Assembly: GCA_905198295.1 (NCBI GenBank)
Contig: CAJKBW010000046.1
Coordinates: 1-23,735 of the forward strand
DNA: 23,735 bases
Direction of reading: 5' to 3'
From: an uncultured Oscillospiraceae bacterium
GTDB taxonomy: Bacteria; Bacillota; Clostridia; Oscillospirales; Acutalibacteraceae
Under the pieces are notes generated by a model. That model was not told the DNA's origin. It was given only the letters and a program-made list of their open reading frames with translations, and did not search any database. The position numbers and the translations under genes were made by a program. Position 1 is the first letter of the stretch. Each line of letters starts with the position of its first letter. This document shows positions 1 to 6,927 of this stretch, one piece after another.

Positions 1-1
1 A

Positions 2-127
2 GTAATGGAATACGGTGTTATGAGTATGCCTGCCCTTGTAGTCAATGAGAAAGTTGTATCAATGGGCAAAGTGTTAAAAACAAATGAAGTTATGGCTTTA
101 TTGCGAAAGTTAGAACGTAAAGAATGA
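2..127 (+). CDS. thioredoxin-fold redox protein, C-terminal part (partial)
   Basis: This is an open frame entering from the left edge and ending at TGA 125-127; 41 residues are visible. The stretch GVMSMPALVVNEKVV followed by a final helix (NEVMALLRKLE) matches the second half of a small thioredoxin/glutaredoxin-like protein. The Pro after MSM would be the cis-Pro facing the active site, and the chain ends with the usual strand-strand-helix. The active-site Cys pair would lie upstream, outside the window. In the family, such small proteins (TM0996/MTH895-like, 'redox-active disulfide protein 2') often sit beside permease or metalloid-resistance genes, which cannot be checked here. The codons are AT-rich compared with every other gene in the window. 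Fold assignment is fairly safe; the precise role is unknown. Confidence 0.7.
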   Translation, partial: VMEYGVMSMPALVVNEKVVSMGKVLKTNEVMALLRKLERKE

Positions 128-163
128 AAAAGATCGTAAAATGTCACATACCGTAACAAGCCG

Positions 164-185
164 GGAAACTGTATTGACAGTTTCC
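164..185. other. perfect stem-loop, first of two tandem hairpins
   Basis: The arms GGAAACTGT (164-172) and ACAGTTTCC (177-185) are perfect 9-bp complements around the loop ATTG. It lies 36 bases after the thioredoxin-like stop codon and just before a canonical terminator. It may be an mRNA-stabilising or accessory termination hairpin. Confidence 0.6.
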
Positions 186-191
186 AAAGAT

Positions 192-229
192 AAAAAAGGT
201 GTAGCACCTAAAGGGTGCTACACCTTTTT
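192..229. terminator. bidirectional rho-independent terminator
   Basis: GGTGTAGCACC (198-208) pairs perfectly with GGTGCTACACC (214-224) around a 5-base loop. It is flanked by an A-run (192-197) on the left and a T-run (225-229) on the right, so it has a U-tract in either direction. It would stop the thioredoxin-like transcript on the plus strand and the flavin-reductase-like transcript on the minus strand; the two genes converge here. Confidence 0.92.
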
Positions 230-287
230 AACTGATGGAAAATTTCCTTATTTGGCGTTGCCAAATAGCCGCCCGCTTTCTTGCCTG

Positions 288-794
288 TTATACCCGCTGC
301 AGGACCTTGGTGATCTCCCCAACATACATCCGGTGTACATCGCCATCCTTATAGTTGGCCATCAGTGCAGGATCCAGCAGACGATCGGTGTCGAGATCCT
401 GCGTATACAGCTTGCGGCACACCAGGACCAGCTCTGCCTCAGCGAAATACGGCGCCGGCGCGTCGAACACCGGCGTCAGTCCGGTTTCCGCCACCTTGTC
501 GATATCCCGGCCAGACTTGCTGCCGCACAGCTGCAGCGCACGGCGGCAGTCCGCCCCGAAAAAGGAAAGCGTATAATACTTTTCCTGCTCCATAAATGTG
601 TAGGTATAGCGCGACGGCCGCACAAAGGAAAAGGTAACATTGGCATTCCACAACACCCCAACGCCGCCCCAGCTGGCGGTCATGGTATTAAACTTCTCCG
701 GCTTGCCGGCCGTAATCAACATCCATTCCCGCCCAATGCGGCGAAACATGTTGTCCTGCAGTTCCAGCGGATCCAGCTCCACAAACTTCGGCAT
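288..794 (-). CDS. flavin reductase-like FMN-binding protein
   Basis: A 168-residue cytoplasmic protein of the flavin reductase-like, FMN-binding split-barrel family. Visible family features are the opening 'MFRRIGREWMLITAG', then 'FNTMTASWGGVGVLWNANV' (FMN phosphate/ring-binding loop), 'FVRPSRYTYTFMEQEKYYTLSFF' and 'SGRDIDKVAETGLTP'. This pattern is typical of small clostridial flavoproteins that bind FMN and reduce it or a partner; the true substrate is not deducible. The start at 794 was chosen over a longer in-frame extension because AGAGGG sits at the right distance from this ATG and the family begins here. It is a monocistronic unit with a likely extended -10 promoter at 854-880 and a shared terminator at 192-229. 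Confidence 0.85.
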   Translation of the reverse strand: MPKFVELDPLELQDNMFRRIGREWMLITAGKPEKFNTMTASWGGVGVLWNANVTFSFVRPSRYTYTFMEQEKYYTLSFFGADCRRALQLCGSKSGRDIDKVAETGLTPVFDAPAPYFAEAELVLVCRKLYTQDLDTDRLLDPALMANYKDGDVHRMYVGEITKVLQRV

Positions 795-853
795 ATTGTC
801 ATCCCTCTTTCTCAAATTCACTCCGATTGAAATCACAGCAGCAAACAATATAT

Positions 854-880
854 AGTATAGCATACTTTATCTTTTGTCAG
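854..880 (-). promoter_or_regulatory. candidate promoter of the flavin-reductase-like gene
   Basis: Read on the minus strand, CTGACA (875-880) is followed by an extended -10 TGC-TATACT (854-862). The spacing is short (15 bases), but the TGn extension and the match to TATAAT make it plausible. It lies about 60 bases upstream of the chosen ATG. Confidence 0.5.
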
Positions 881-947
881 AACCCCCTATCCGTTTTTTC
901 TTTCCAACACCTTCCAAAATCCTGTCTTTTTTTGTACAATCCATGTC

Positions 948-953
948 TATAAT
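948..953 (+). promoter_or_regulatory. candidate -10 box for the metallophosphoesterase gene
   Basis: A perfect TATAAT on the plus strand, 78 bases before the ATG at 1032, is preceded by TG two bases from the box. No convincing -35 was seen at 16-18 bases, so this is only a candidate for a weak or activator-dependent promoter. Confidence 0.3.
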
Positions 954-1031
954 CATCTTTCATGTGTCATGGAGAGCCGATAAAATGGAAGTACAGCAAA
1001 TACCGTTCATAGAAATAAAGGAGGACGAATC

Positions 1032-3872
1032 ATGAAAAAGGCTTGGAAGAAACTGCTGGCCTGGGTATTGCCCTGCACGCTGCTGATCACCGGCACGGGA
1101 TTTCCTTCGGCTGTCGCCGACGACGCCGGGGAGGTGTCCCGCAAAGTGATATTGTCCACCGATTTTGAGGATGAAACTGCCGATCCGTGGCAGGCCGGAC
1201 TGGACGGGGTCTATGCCGCCTATTCTTTTACCGATCAGGCCAAAAACGGCCAGAAAGCGCTGAAGGCCGAGCGCAAGTCGGGTCAATTGGTCAACCGGTC
1301 CCAGGCACAGCTGCTGTGTGAAAACGGACAATTCGAAGAAGGACGCTTTTATGATTTTTCGTTCTGGATCAAAACGGACACCGCATCCACGGTGACCGCA
1401 GCGGTTATTTTGCAGTTATCCAATGGTTCAGATAAAACCATTACGCTGGTCAACGGCGAAGAAACCGGTACGGCGTGGCGTGAGATGGCCTGCGGCTTCG
1501 AGGCCTCCGTCACGGCCGATGGGGCGCTTGCCTGCCGTTGGAAGCGGCCGGATACAGGCATCCTGACGCAGAACCTGTCCACAGCGCTTCCGGCCGGCAC
1601 CACAGTAACCGGCATTTGGCTGCTGATATACAGCGACTGTCAGACGATGTATCTGGACGATATTCTGGTGGATACCGCCGCACGGAGCACCGATCTTGCC
1701 ACCGTATCCAAAACCATTCTGCACTCGGATTTTGAAACCGATGCCACCGGTCCCTGGAAAGCCGGGCTGGACAACAGCTATGCCACCTTTCGGCCAACCT
1801 CCGACGCCGCCGTCGGAAGCGGTGCGCTCAAATCGGTGCGCAACGGCGGTCAGACCAATAACCGCATCCAGACCATGTTTGAAGCCGGCAGCCGTCCCGG
1901 TCAGCTGGAAAACGGCAAATGGACCAACATCGATTACTGGATGAAAGGCGACAACGGCGGAAAAGTCGATACCGTCGCTGCCATCTATCTCTCGGACGGA
2001 ACGGATAAAACAGTTTTGCTGGCGAGTGAAACACTCCGCGATACCTGGCAGAAATTTCATGCCAGTCTGGAGGTTACTCTCAACGCGGACGGCGCACTTT
2101 ATGCGCGCTGGCAGCGGCCGGATACCGGCCTCCTGTCTCAGCAGCTCGCTTCTCTCCCCGCCGGGACTACCATTACCGGAATTTATCTGATCTTTTACGG
2201 GCCGGTACAAACGCTGTACATGGACGACATTCATCTGTATACCGAGGAACAGGTCACCCTGGCCGCTAAAGCCGTTATGGAACAGATTGACGCCATCGGT
2301 ACGATTACACCGAACAGCGACACCGAAATCACCGCCGCGGAGGAAGCCTATGAGGCGCTGAGCGAAACAGACAAAAAGATGGTGGTCAATGTGCATAAAC
2401 TAACCGCTGCCCGCCGCACCTGGAGACTGCTGAACGGTATGCCGGCGGTGGATTTTGACGAGGAAAATATCCTCTTTTCTTTCGGCGCCGTCTCTGACAC
2501 GCACAACAATAACGCCAATGTACCGCGTGCGCTTCGTATCCTTGCCGAGCACGCGACCGGTGGTCTGGACGCCATCGTCTCTGCGGGCGATCTGACCGAA
2601 GGGGTGGTATATGCCCACACCACCCACGAAATTCCGCAGGTACGCGACACCTTCCTGGAAAACGTTGATGATGCTGTGGATATCTTTTTCTGTTTGGGCA
2701 ACCACGACAGCAGCGCGGGGTCCGGCGCCGCCTTGTTCTATGATACCCTGGGCGAACGGTTTTACCGGGCGGATCTCGACAAAAATCTGGCCCGCACCAC
2801 CGGCAACCGGCACGCCGTTCTCGGCGGTTATCATTTCCTCGCTGTAGAAGCCAACTACCAGACCGAGGATTATGACGCCGCCACACTGGATTGGGTCGAG
2901 CAGGCCCTGCAGTCGGTGGTGTCCGCCCCAGACTATGACGGTCGGCAAATTTTTGTCCTCACTCACTTTGCTCCCAACGATACCGTCTTTGGCTGCATTG
3001 GTTCCACCGGCTTATCCAACATTCTGCGGGACTATCCGCAGGCGGTGCTGCTCACTGGACACAGTCATTACTCCATCTACGATGAGCGCGCCATCATGCA
3101 GACCGATTTTACCACCCTGAATCTCGGTTCCGTAAGCTATATGGGCCTGCCGGCAGGGTATGTAGAGTCCACCCATAGCGGTTTGATTGAGGAAAGCTAT
3201 ACGCTTTCGGTCGGCACGCTGGTTGAGATCGACCGATACGGCAATCTGCGGATTACCCGTATTGATTTTACTCAGGACGAAATCATCAAACAGCCCTGGA
3301 TCATCCCCGCGCCGGCAGAAGACCGCTCTCATCTGCTGTACTATCCGCAGGAACGCGGCACCCTCCTGAACGAAGCGCCAGCCTTTGCGGGAACCGCAAA
3401 ATTCCAAGCTTTCCTGTCCGAGGACAAAGAGCAGCTTACCCTGAATTTCGATCATGCGGATGACGACGATATGGTCTATGCATATCAGATTGCCCTGTAC
3501 CAGGACGGTTCTGCAGAAGCTGAGAGGCTCTATAAATCCACCTCCGGATTTTATCATTACCCGCAGTCCGGGGACTGGCCGGAGCAGCACACGGTCACCG
3601 TGACAGGCCTTGATGCCGTCCCGTATCAGGTACAGATCACGCCGTTGGATTCCTGGGGCAAGGCCGGACATCCGCTTACGCTGACGGTCAGCGGCAATGA
3701 ACCGCTGCCGCCGAAACCTGCGAAGCCGGAGGAACCGGGCACACCGGATAAACCGCCGGAACATGTCACCGGCCAGCGCACGCTTCTTCCCCTTGCTTTG
3801 GCCGCGGGACTCACCGCCATTACGGCAGGACTTCTGTCTGTCATTCCCCGGCGCAGACGCGTACGGAAATAA
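1032..3872 (+). CDS. secreted calcineurin-like metallophosphoesterase with two CBM-like modules
   Basis: A 946-residue exported protein. Residues 1-29 form a signal peptide (basic MKKAWKK, hydrophobic core, AVA before D30). Residues ~38-213 and ~228-403 are two homologous beta-sandwich modules resembling carbohydrate-binding modules, each ending in a 'TxYxDDI' strand. Residues ~407-468 are a helical spacer of a type common in clostridial surface proteins. Residues ~480-745 are a metallophosphoesterase with the full metal-ligand set: DTH (D489, H491), GD (D520), GNHD (N557, H558), H645 and GHSH (H677, H679). A beta domain (~785-888), a Pro-rich stalk and a hydrophobic segment (918-939) with the tail RRRRVRK follow, so it is probably held at the membrane or wall. 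AAAGGAGG precedes the start. The substrate is unknown; a phosphate ester or surface glycan is inference. Confidence 0.9.
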   Translation: MKKAWKKLLAWVLPCTLLITGTGFPSAVADDAGEVSRKVILSTDFEDETADPWQAGLDGVYAAYSFTDQAKNGQKALKAERKSGQLVNRSQAQLLCENGQFEEGRFYDFSFWIKTDTASTVTAAVILQLSNGSDKTITLVNGEETGTAWREMACGFEASVTADGALACRWKRPDTGILTQNLSTALPAGTTVTGIWLLIYSDCQTMYLDDILVDTAARSTDLATVSKTILHSDFETDATGPWKAGLDNSYATFRPTSDAAVGSGALKSVRNGGQTNNRIQTMFEAGSRPGQLENGKWTNIDYWMKGDNGGKVDTVAAIYLSDGTDKTVLLASETLRDTWQKFHASLEVTLNADGALYARWQRPDTGLLSQQLASLPAGTTITGIYLIFYGPVQTLYMDDIHLYTEEQVTLAAKAVMEQIDAIGTITPNSDTEITAAEEAYEALSETDKKMVVNVHKLTAARRTWRLLNGMPAVDFDEENILFSFGAVSDTHNNNANVPRALRILAEHATGGLDAIVSAGDLTEGVVYAHTTHEIPQVRDTFLENVDDAVDIFFCLGNHDSSAGSGAALFYDTLGERFYRADLDKNLARTTGNRHAVLGGYHFLAVEANYQTEDYDAATLDWVEQALQSVVSAPDYDGRQIFVLTHFAPNDTVFGCIGSTGLSNILRDYPQAVLLTGHSHYSIYDERAIMQTDFTTLNLGSVSYMGLPAGYVESTHSGLIEESYTLSVGTLVEIDRYGNLRITRIDFTQDEIIKQPWIIPAPAEDRSHLLYYPQERGTLLNEAPAFAGTAKFQAFLSEDKEQLTLNFDHADDDDMVYAYQIALYQDGSAEAERLYKSTSGFYHYPQSGDWPEQHTVTVTGLDAVPYQVQITPLDSWGKAGHPLTLTVSGNEPLPPKPAKPEEPGTPDKPPEHVTGQRTLLPLALAAGLTAITAGLLSVIPRRRRVRK
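1143..2240 (+). repeat. intragenic tandem domain duplication (two CBM-like modules)
   Basis: The segments 1143-1670 and 1713-2240 encode two versions of the same ~176-residue module. Shared landmarks in order are a start like 'ILSTDFE'/'ILHSDFE', 'W.AGLD..YA', 'G..ALK..R..GQ..NR', 'W.RPDTG.L.Q.L', 'LPAGTT.TGI', and 'T.Y.DDI'. DNA identity is visibly lower than protein similarity, so this is an old duplication. Confidence 0.85.
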
Positions 3873-3879
3873 CGGATCT

Positions 3880-3919
3880 ACTTCCATCGGCTCCGGAACC
3901 ATCCGGAGCCGATGGAAGT
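3880..3919 (+). terminator. long perfect hairpin after the metallophosphoesterase gene
   Basis: A 17-bp perfect stem (3880-3896 with 3903-3919) around a 6-base loop begins 8 bases after the stop codon. Only a short T-run (TTT) follows, so termination may be partial, allowing some read-through into the AraC gene. Confidence 0.75.
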
Positions 3920-3932
3920 TTAAGCGATTTTA

Positions 3933-3941
3933 TGCTATACT
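3933..3941 (+). promoter_or_regulatory. extended -10 promoter of the araC-type gene
   Basis: TGC-TATACT forms an extended -10 box 31 bases before the TTG start and 14 bases after the hairpin. A -35 at normal distance would fall inside the right arm of the hairpin and is not recognisable, as is usual for extended -10 promoters. Confidence 0.55.
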
Positions 3942-3972
3942 GAACAGGGAAAGCCGTCAGGAGGTGACTCCA

Positions 3973-4881
3973 TTGAACAGGCACAGTGCCATCTACCGTT
4001 CCTATGACCATGCATTGATTTCCACCTTGACACCGATCCGGGTAATCCGGACCACGCATACCGTGATTACCGATATTGTGATGCACAGTCACGAATTCAT
4101 GGAACTGGTGATCGTCACCAGCGGCAGCGCCCGCCAGACAATAAGCATTCCGGAGGATCAGGAATATACCCATGACGTGCGGCGCGGTGATGTATATCTG
4201 CTGGCGCAGGGAGAGCAGCATTGCTATTATATGGATCCGGATATAACGTTCCAAATTATCAACATCATCTTTGACCCTTCCATTTTCACAGCGCTGCTGT
4301 TTCCCGAAGAACTCGCCGGCTCGCCGGTCAGCGTACTCACCGCGCTTTCCTCTGCATCCCTGCGGAAAAAAATCGGATGGGCTTTGTCCCTGCCGGACGC
4401 TCCGCTCGGCGAAGTGATCCATTATGCCGGTCTTATCGAACGGGAAACCGCCGATCGTACACCGGGATATCGTCTGCGCAGCACCCTGCTTCTCGGCGTC
4501 CTGCTGTCGCTAATCGGGCAGTATCTGTATAAAACGGCCGGTGCCTCCGGCGAAACGAAGTCCGCCCCCAATATCAATCGCGCGATTGCATATATCGACC
4601 AGCATTACTGCCAGAATGTTGACCTTTCCGTTCTTGCACAGCTTGCGCAATGCAGCACCCGGCATCTCACCCGGCGGTTTCGAGAGATCATGGGCTGCAC
4701 GATTCTGCAATATATAGCTCGCTTGCGCATGGAACGCGCCTGCTATCTGCTTCTCAACACACAGGCGTCAGTCACAGCAGTTGCCCTGGCCGTAGGAATT
4801 GGAGAAATGAATCATTTCGATTGTATGTTCAAACGGCATACCGGTGTCACGCCTACCGCCTACCGGAAACTGAATCGATAA
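3973..4881 (+). CDS. AraC/XylS-family transcriptional regulator
   Basis: A 302-residue regulator. The N-terminal ~30-105 is a cupin-like sensor barrel (MHSHEFMEL, later GDVYLLAQGEQH), the kind that binds sugars or small ligands. Residues ~198-302 are the double helix-turn-helix DNA-binding domain: 'INRAIAYIDQHY', 'LSVLAQLAQCSTRHLTRRF', then 'VTAVALAVGIGEMNHFDCMFKRHTGVTPTAYRK'. The TTG start was chosen because AGGAGG (3959-3964) lies 8 bases upstream and the fold begins there. The open frame continues upstream, but that part only overlaps the preceding gene. By context it may control the adjacent secreted proteins; that is inference. A strong terminator follows at once. Confidence 0.93.
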   Translation: MNRHSAIYRSYDHALISTLTPIRVIRTTHTVITDIVMHSHEFMELVIVTSGSARQTISIPEDQEYTHDVRRGDVYLLAQGEQHCYYMDPDITFQIINIIFDPSIFTALLFPEELAGSPVSVLTALSSASLRKKIGWALSLPDAPLGEVIHYAGLIERETADRTPGYRLRSTLLLGVLLSLIGQYLYKTAGASGETKSAPNINRAIAYIDQHYCQNVDLSVLAQLAQCSTRHLTRRFREIMGCTILQYIARLRMERACYLLLNTQASVTAVALAVGIGEMNHFDCMFKRHTGVTPTAYRKLNR

Positions 4882-4885
4882 AATC

Positions 4886-4916
4886 AGGGGCTTCGGACAG
4901 TTTGTCCGAAGCCCCT
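4886..4916. terminator. hairpin between the convergent araC-type gene and the surface-protein pair
   Basis: AGGGGCTTCGGACA (4886-4899) pairs perfectly with 4903-4916 over a 3-base loop. It lies 4 bases after the AraC stop and 11 bases beyond the stop of the convergent minus-strand gene, so it can serve both. The T-tracts are poor on either side. Confidence 0.75.
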
Positions 4917-4927
4917 CAGCGTTTTCT

Positions 4928-5560
4928 TCAGCGTTTTCTGCGGCGTTTGCGCAACATGCCGATCACACCGCACACTGCCGCTACCAGCACCGCCGCGCAG
5001 ATCACCCAGAAAATCCAGCTGGCCGGTTCGGCCGGGTCCGGCGTTTCCCAGGGAGCGGAAACCTCGGCCGCAAAATCCCAGGTGATAAGTCCGGGCGCCA
5101 CATCACCGTCGTATCCGTACTGACACCAAGCGGTAATATCCAGCTTGGCCCCCTCGCCGGGCGCCAGCTCGGTGCTGAGCTGCGGCAGCGCATCTGCGAT
5201 GCGCACATACGGACCATTGTACAGCACCTCATCGCCCTTTTCAACACGGAGGCTTACCGCATTGAGGTAGGTCAGCGCCTCCACATCGTCATACGGCAGC
5301 TGCACGCCGTCCAGCGATACCGCCGACGTTTCGCCCGTTCGGTTGACCAGCGTAAGCTGACCGGTCAGCGTCTGTCCCGGCACCAGCTGCGGGTATTCCC
5401 AAAAAGCCGCTTCCTCGCGGTCTGCCCGAAATGCGGTTTTGGTTCCCGCGGATTCCAGCGCATACGTTTTTTCACGCACCTCGGCCGCCTGCGCCGGCAG
5501 CAGAAACAGCAGGCCGCACAGCAGGGCGCCGAACGCCGCTGTCCAACGTCTTCCCTTCAT
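4928..5560 (-). CDS. secreted membrane-anchored beta-domain protein, unknown function
   Basis: A 210-residue protein with a signal peptide (1-25, cleavage near AQA-A), one beta-rich extracellular domain (~30-170), a membrane helix (~182-202) and a very basic cytoplasmic end (LRKRRRKR). The domain has 'LVPGQTLTGQLTLVNRTGE' and 'LSTELAPGEGAKLDITAWCQYGYD', a pattern of paired strands reminiscent of Ig-like or TasA/camelysin-type surface domains, but I do not recognise the family. The ATG at 5560 overlaps the TGA of the upstream LamG gene by four bases (ATGA), and AAAGGAGG precedes it, so the two are translationally coupled. It probably works with the LamG protein at the cell surface. Confidence 0.8.
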   Translation of the reverse strand: MKGRRWTAAFGALLCGLLFLLPAQAAEVREKTYALESAGTKTAFRADREEAAFWEYPQLVPGQTLTGQLTLVNRTGETSAVSLDGVQLPYDDVEALTYLNAVSLRVEKGDEVLYNGPYVRIADALPQLSTELAPGEGAKLDITAWCQYGYDGDVAPGLITWDFAAEVSAPWETPDPAEPASWIFWVICAAVLVAAVCGVIGMLRKRRRKR

Positions 5561-6702
5561 CGACGCCCGCCTCCTTTCGGTCCGCGCCTGGCCGTAATGG
5601 TGTCGTACACCGCAAACCCGACAGTCAGGACCACAAACAGACCGAGAATCACGCCGATAATGGCCACCGTCCACACCGGCAGGCCAAACACCGTCGCGTG
5701 AGCGACCGGCGGCTTGAGCTGCGGAATACTCACCTCACCCGGCGCGGTCGCTACGGTGGAAGGAGCTGTGGGGATGTACGGCGCGGTGGTGGAAGGAACC
5801 TCTGCTCCCTCCTCAAGAGGGTCGGCGTCACGTGCCAGCATTAGGATCTGTTCCTCCGACATCGCAAAATCATAGGTGAAAACGTTGTCCAGCAGGGCAT
5901 GCAGCGGTGTATCGTCCCATACATTGCCGCCCAGCCGCAGCTCGGCAAAGCTCAGCTCAAACATGCTGAGCATCAGGATATCGCTGTACCACAGCCGCCC
6001 ATCAATGTAAATTTTGATAGTCTGTGCATCGGTAACGAAAGCAATGTGATGCCATTCGCCCGCAGGGATGCCCCAGGACTCCCCCTCGCCGGCCGGCTGC
6101 CAGTATTCCTTTTCCAGGGGATCCCCGTCGCCCTTGAACAGCCCGAAATAGGCACCGTCGAGGCTTTTCCCCTCCCCGTTCACACGCGAGGGATCCTTCG
6201 CGTGCATCGCGAAGGTCATCCAGCTCTCATCGGTGTTGCGGAAAAAGGTAAACAGCCGCTGGCCGTAATCTGCCACCCGGTCGGTCAGCAGGAGATCCTC
6301 CTCCGGCGCCGATACATCCGCGTCGCCGGATGCGTCGGCATCGCTGCTTTCGGGCGGGGTTTGTGCCGTGTCTTCGCCATACCAGTTCACCCAGGCGGAA
6401 AAGGTCATCTGCTGCATCTGCAGCTGGTTGTAATCGAGGGTGAGGTATTGGTCGCTGCCGTCAAACAGCACCGCCTTGCCGGAGCGCCCGCCGTCCACCC
6501 AAGTGAGATCGTCAAGAGACAGCTCCTCACCGTCTCGAAAATAGCGCACATAATCGCCGTCCGCATCGCCCGGCTCGGCGATCATCACCAGTCGGTTATC
6601 CGGATAGCCGGCGGTGGCCGATGCGGGCAGCGCCGCCAGCAGCGCCAAGACCGCCGCGCCGGTGAACAGGCGCCCCATCCATCGTTTTTTGGCGTACCTC
6701 AT
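5557..6702 (-). CDS. secreted LamG/concanavalin-like domain protein with C-terminal anchor
   Basis: A 381-residue surface protein. The signal peptide spans 1-31 (ASATA). Residues ~70-292 form a LamG/concanavalin-like lectin sandwich: 'GKAVLFDGSDQYLTLD', 'MTFSAWVNWYG', 'GEWHHIAFVTDAQTIKIYIDG', 'ELRLGGNVWDDTPLHALLDNVFTYDFAMSEEQI'. An acidic Asp/Ser/Ala insert (~109-138) sits in a loop after 'FSAWVNWYGE'. A Thr/Pro/Ala stalk (~300-335) leads to a membrane helix (~338-365) and a basic tail (ARRGPKGGGRR). LamG folds usually bind glycans or proteins; no catalytic residues are evident. A weak GGAGAT site precedes the ATG. It is first gene of a two-gene operon with the 210-residue protein. Confidence 0.85.
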   Translation of the reverse strand: MRYAKKRWMGRLFTGAAVLALLAALPASATAGYPDNRLVMIAEPGDADGDYVRYFRDGEELSLDDLTWVDGGRSGKAVLFDGSDQYLTLDYNQLQMQQMTFSAWVNWYGEDTAQTPPESSDADASGDADVSAPEEDLLLTDRVADYGQRLFTFFRNTDESWMTFAMHAKDPSRVNGEGKSLDGAYFGLFKGDGDPLEKEYWQPAGEGESWGIPAGEWHHIAFVTDAQTIKIYIDGRLWYSDILMLSMFELSFAELRLGGNVWDDTPLHALLDNVFTYDFAMSEEQILMLARDADPLEEGAEVPSTTAPYIPTAPSTVATAPGEVSIPQLKPPVAHATVFGLPVWTVAIIGVILGLFVVLTVGFAVYDTITARRGPKGGGRR

Positions 6703-6770
6703 CGCGTGATCTCCATTTCCACATTCTATGCCGGCAAGACCCGGCCATTATCGGTATTCGTATAGCTTTT

Positions 6771-6799
6771 ATTTTCCCCTTTTTTACCCGTTTTGTCAA
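6771..6799 (-). promoter_or_regulatory. candidate promoter of the LamG surface operon
   Basis: On the minus strand a perfect TTGACA (6794-6799) is followed after 17 bases by GAAAAT (6771-6776), a 4-of-6 match to TATAAT. It lies in an AT-rich stretch 69 bases upstream of the ATG. Confidence 0.5.
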
Positions 6800-6927
6800 T
6801 CCGTTGCACAGGATTTCCCGTCTTTTTTACAAATAGCATACAAATCTGGACACCGTCCCCGCTGTTGTCCACCAGCCCAAAATATGGTTCCGTCTCTTTC
6901 CGTGCGAAACACCGGTTTTCCTCACCC

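Noticed and set aside
3697..3972. N-terminal extension of the AraC-type regulator into the preceding gene.
   Set aside because: The strong AGGAGG site and promoter point to TTG 3973, and the extension is only a shifted reading of the metallophosphoesterase C-terminus.
6745..6925. Minus-strand open frame of about 60 residues between the M14 and LamG genes.
   Set aside because: It lacks a ribosome site and a good start, and it contains the TTGACA promoter candidate of the LamG operon; an AT-rich gap explains the missing stops.
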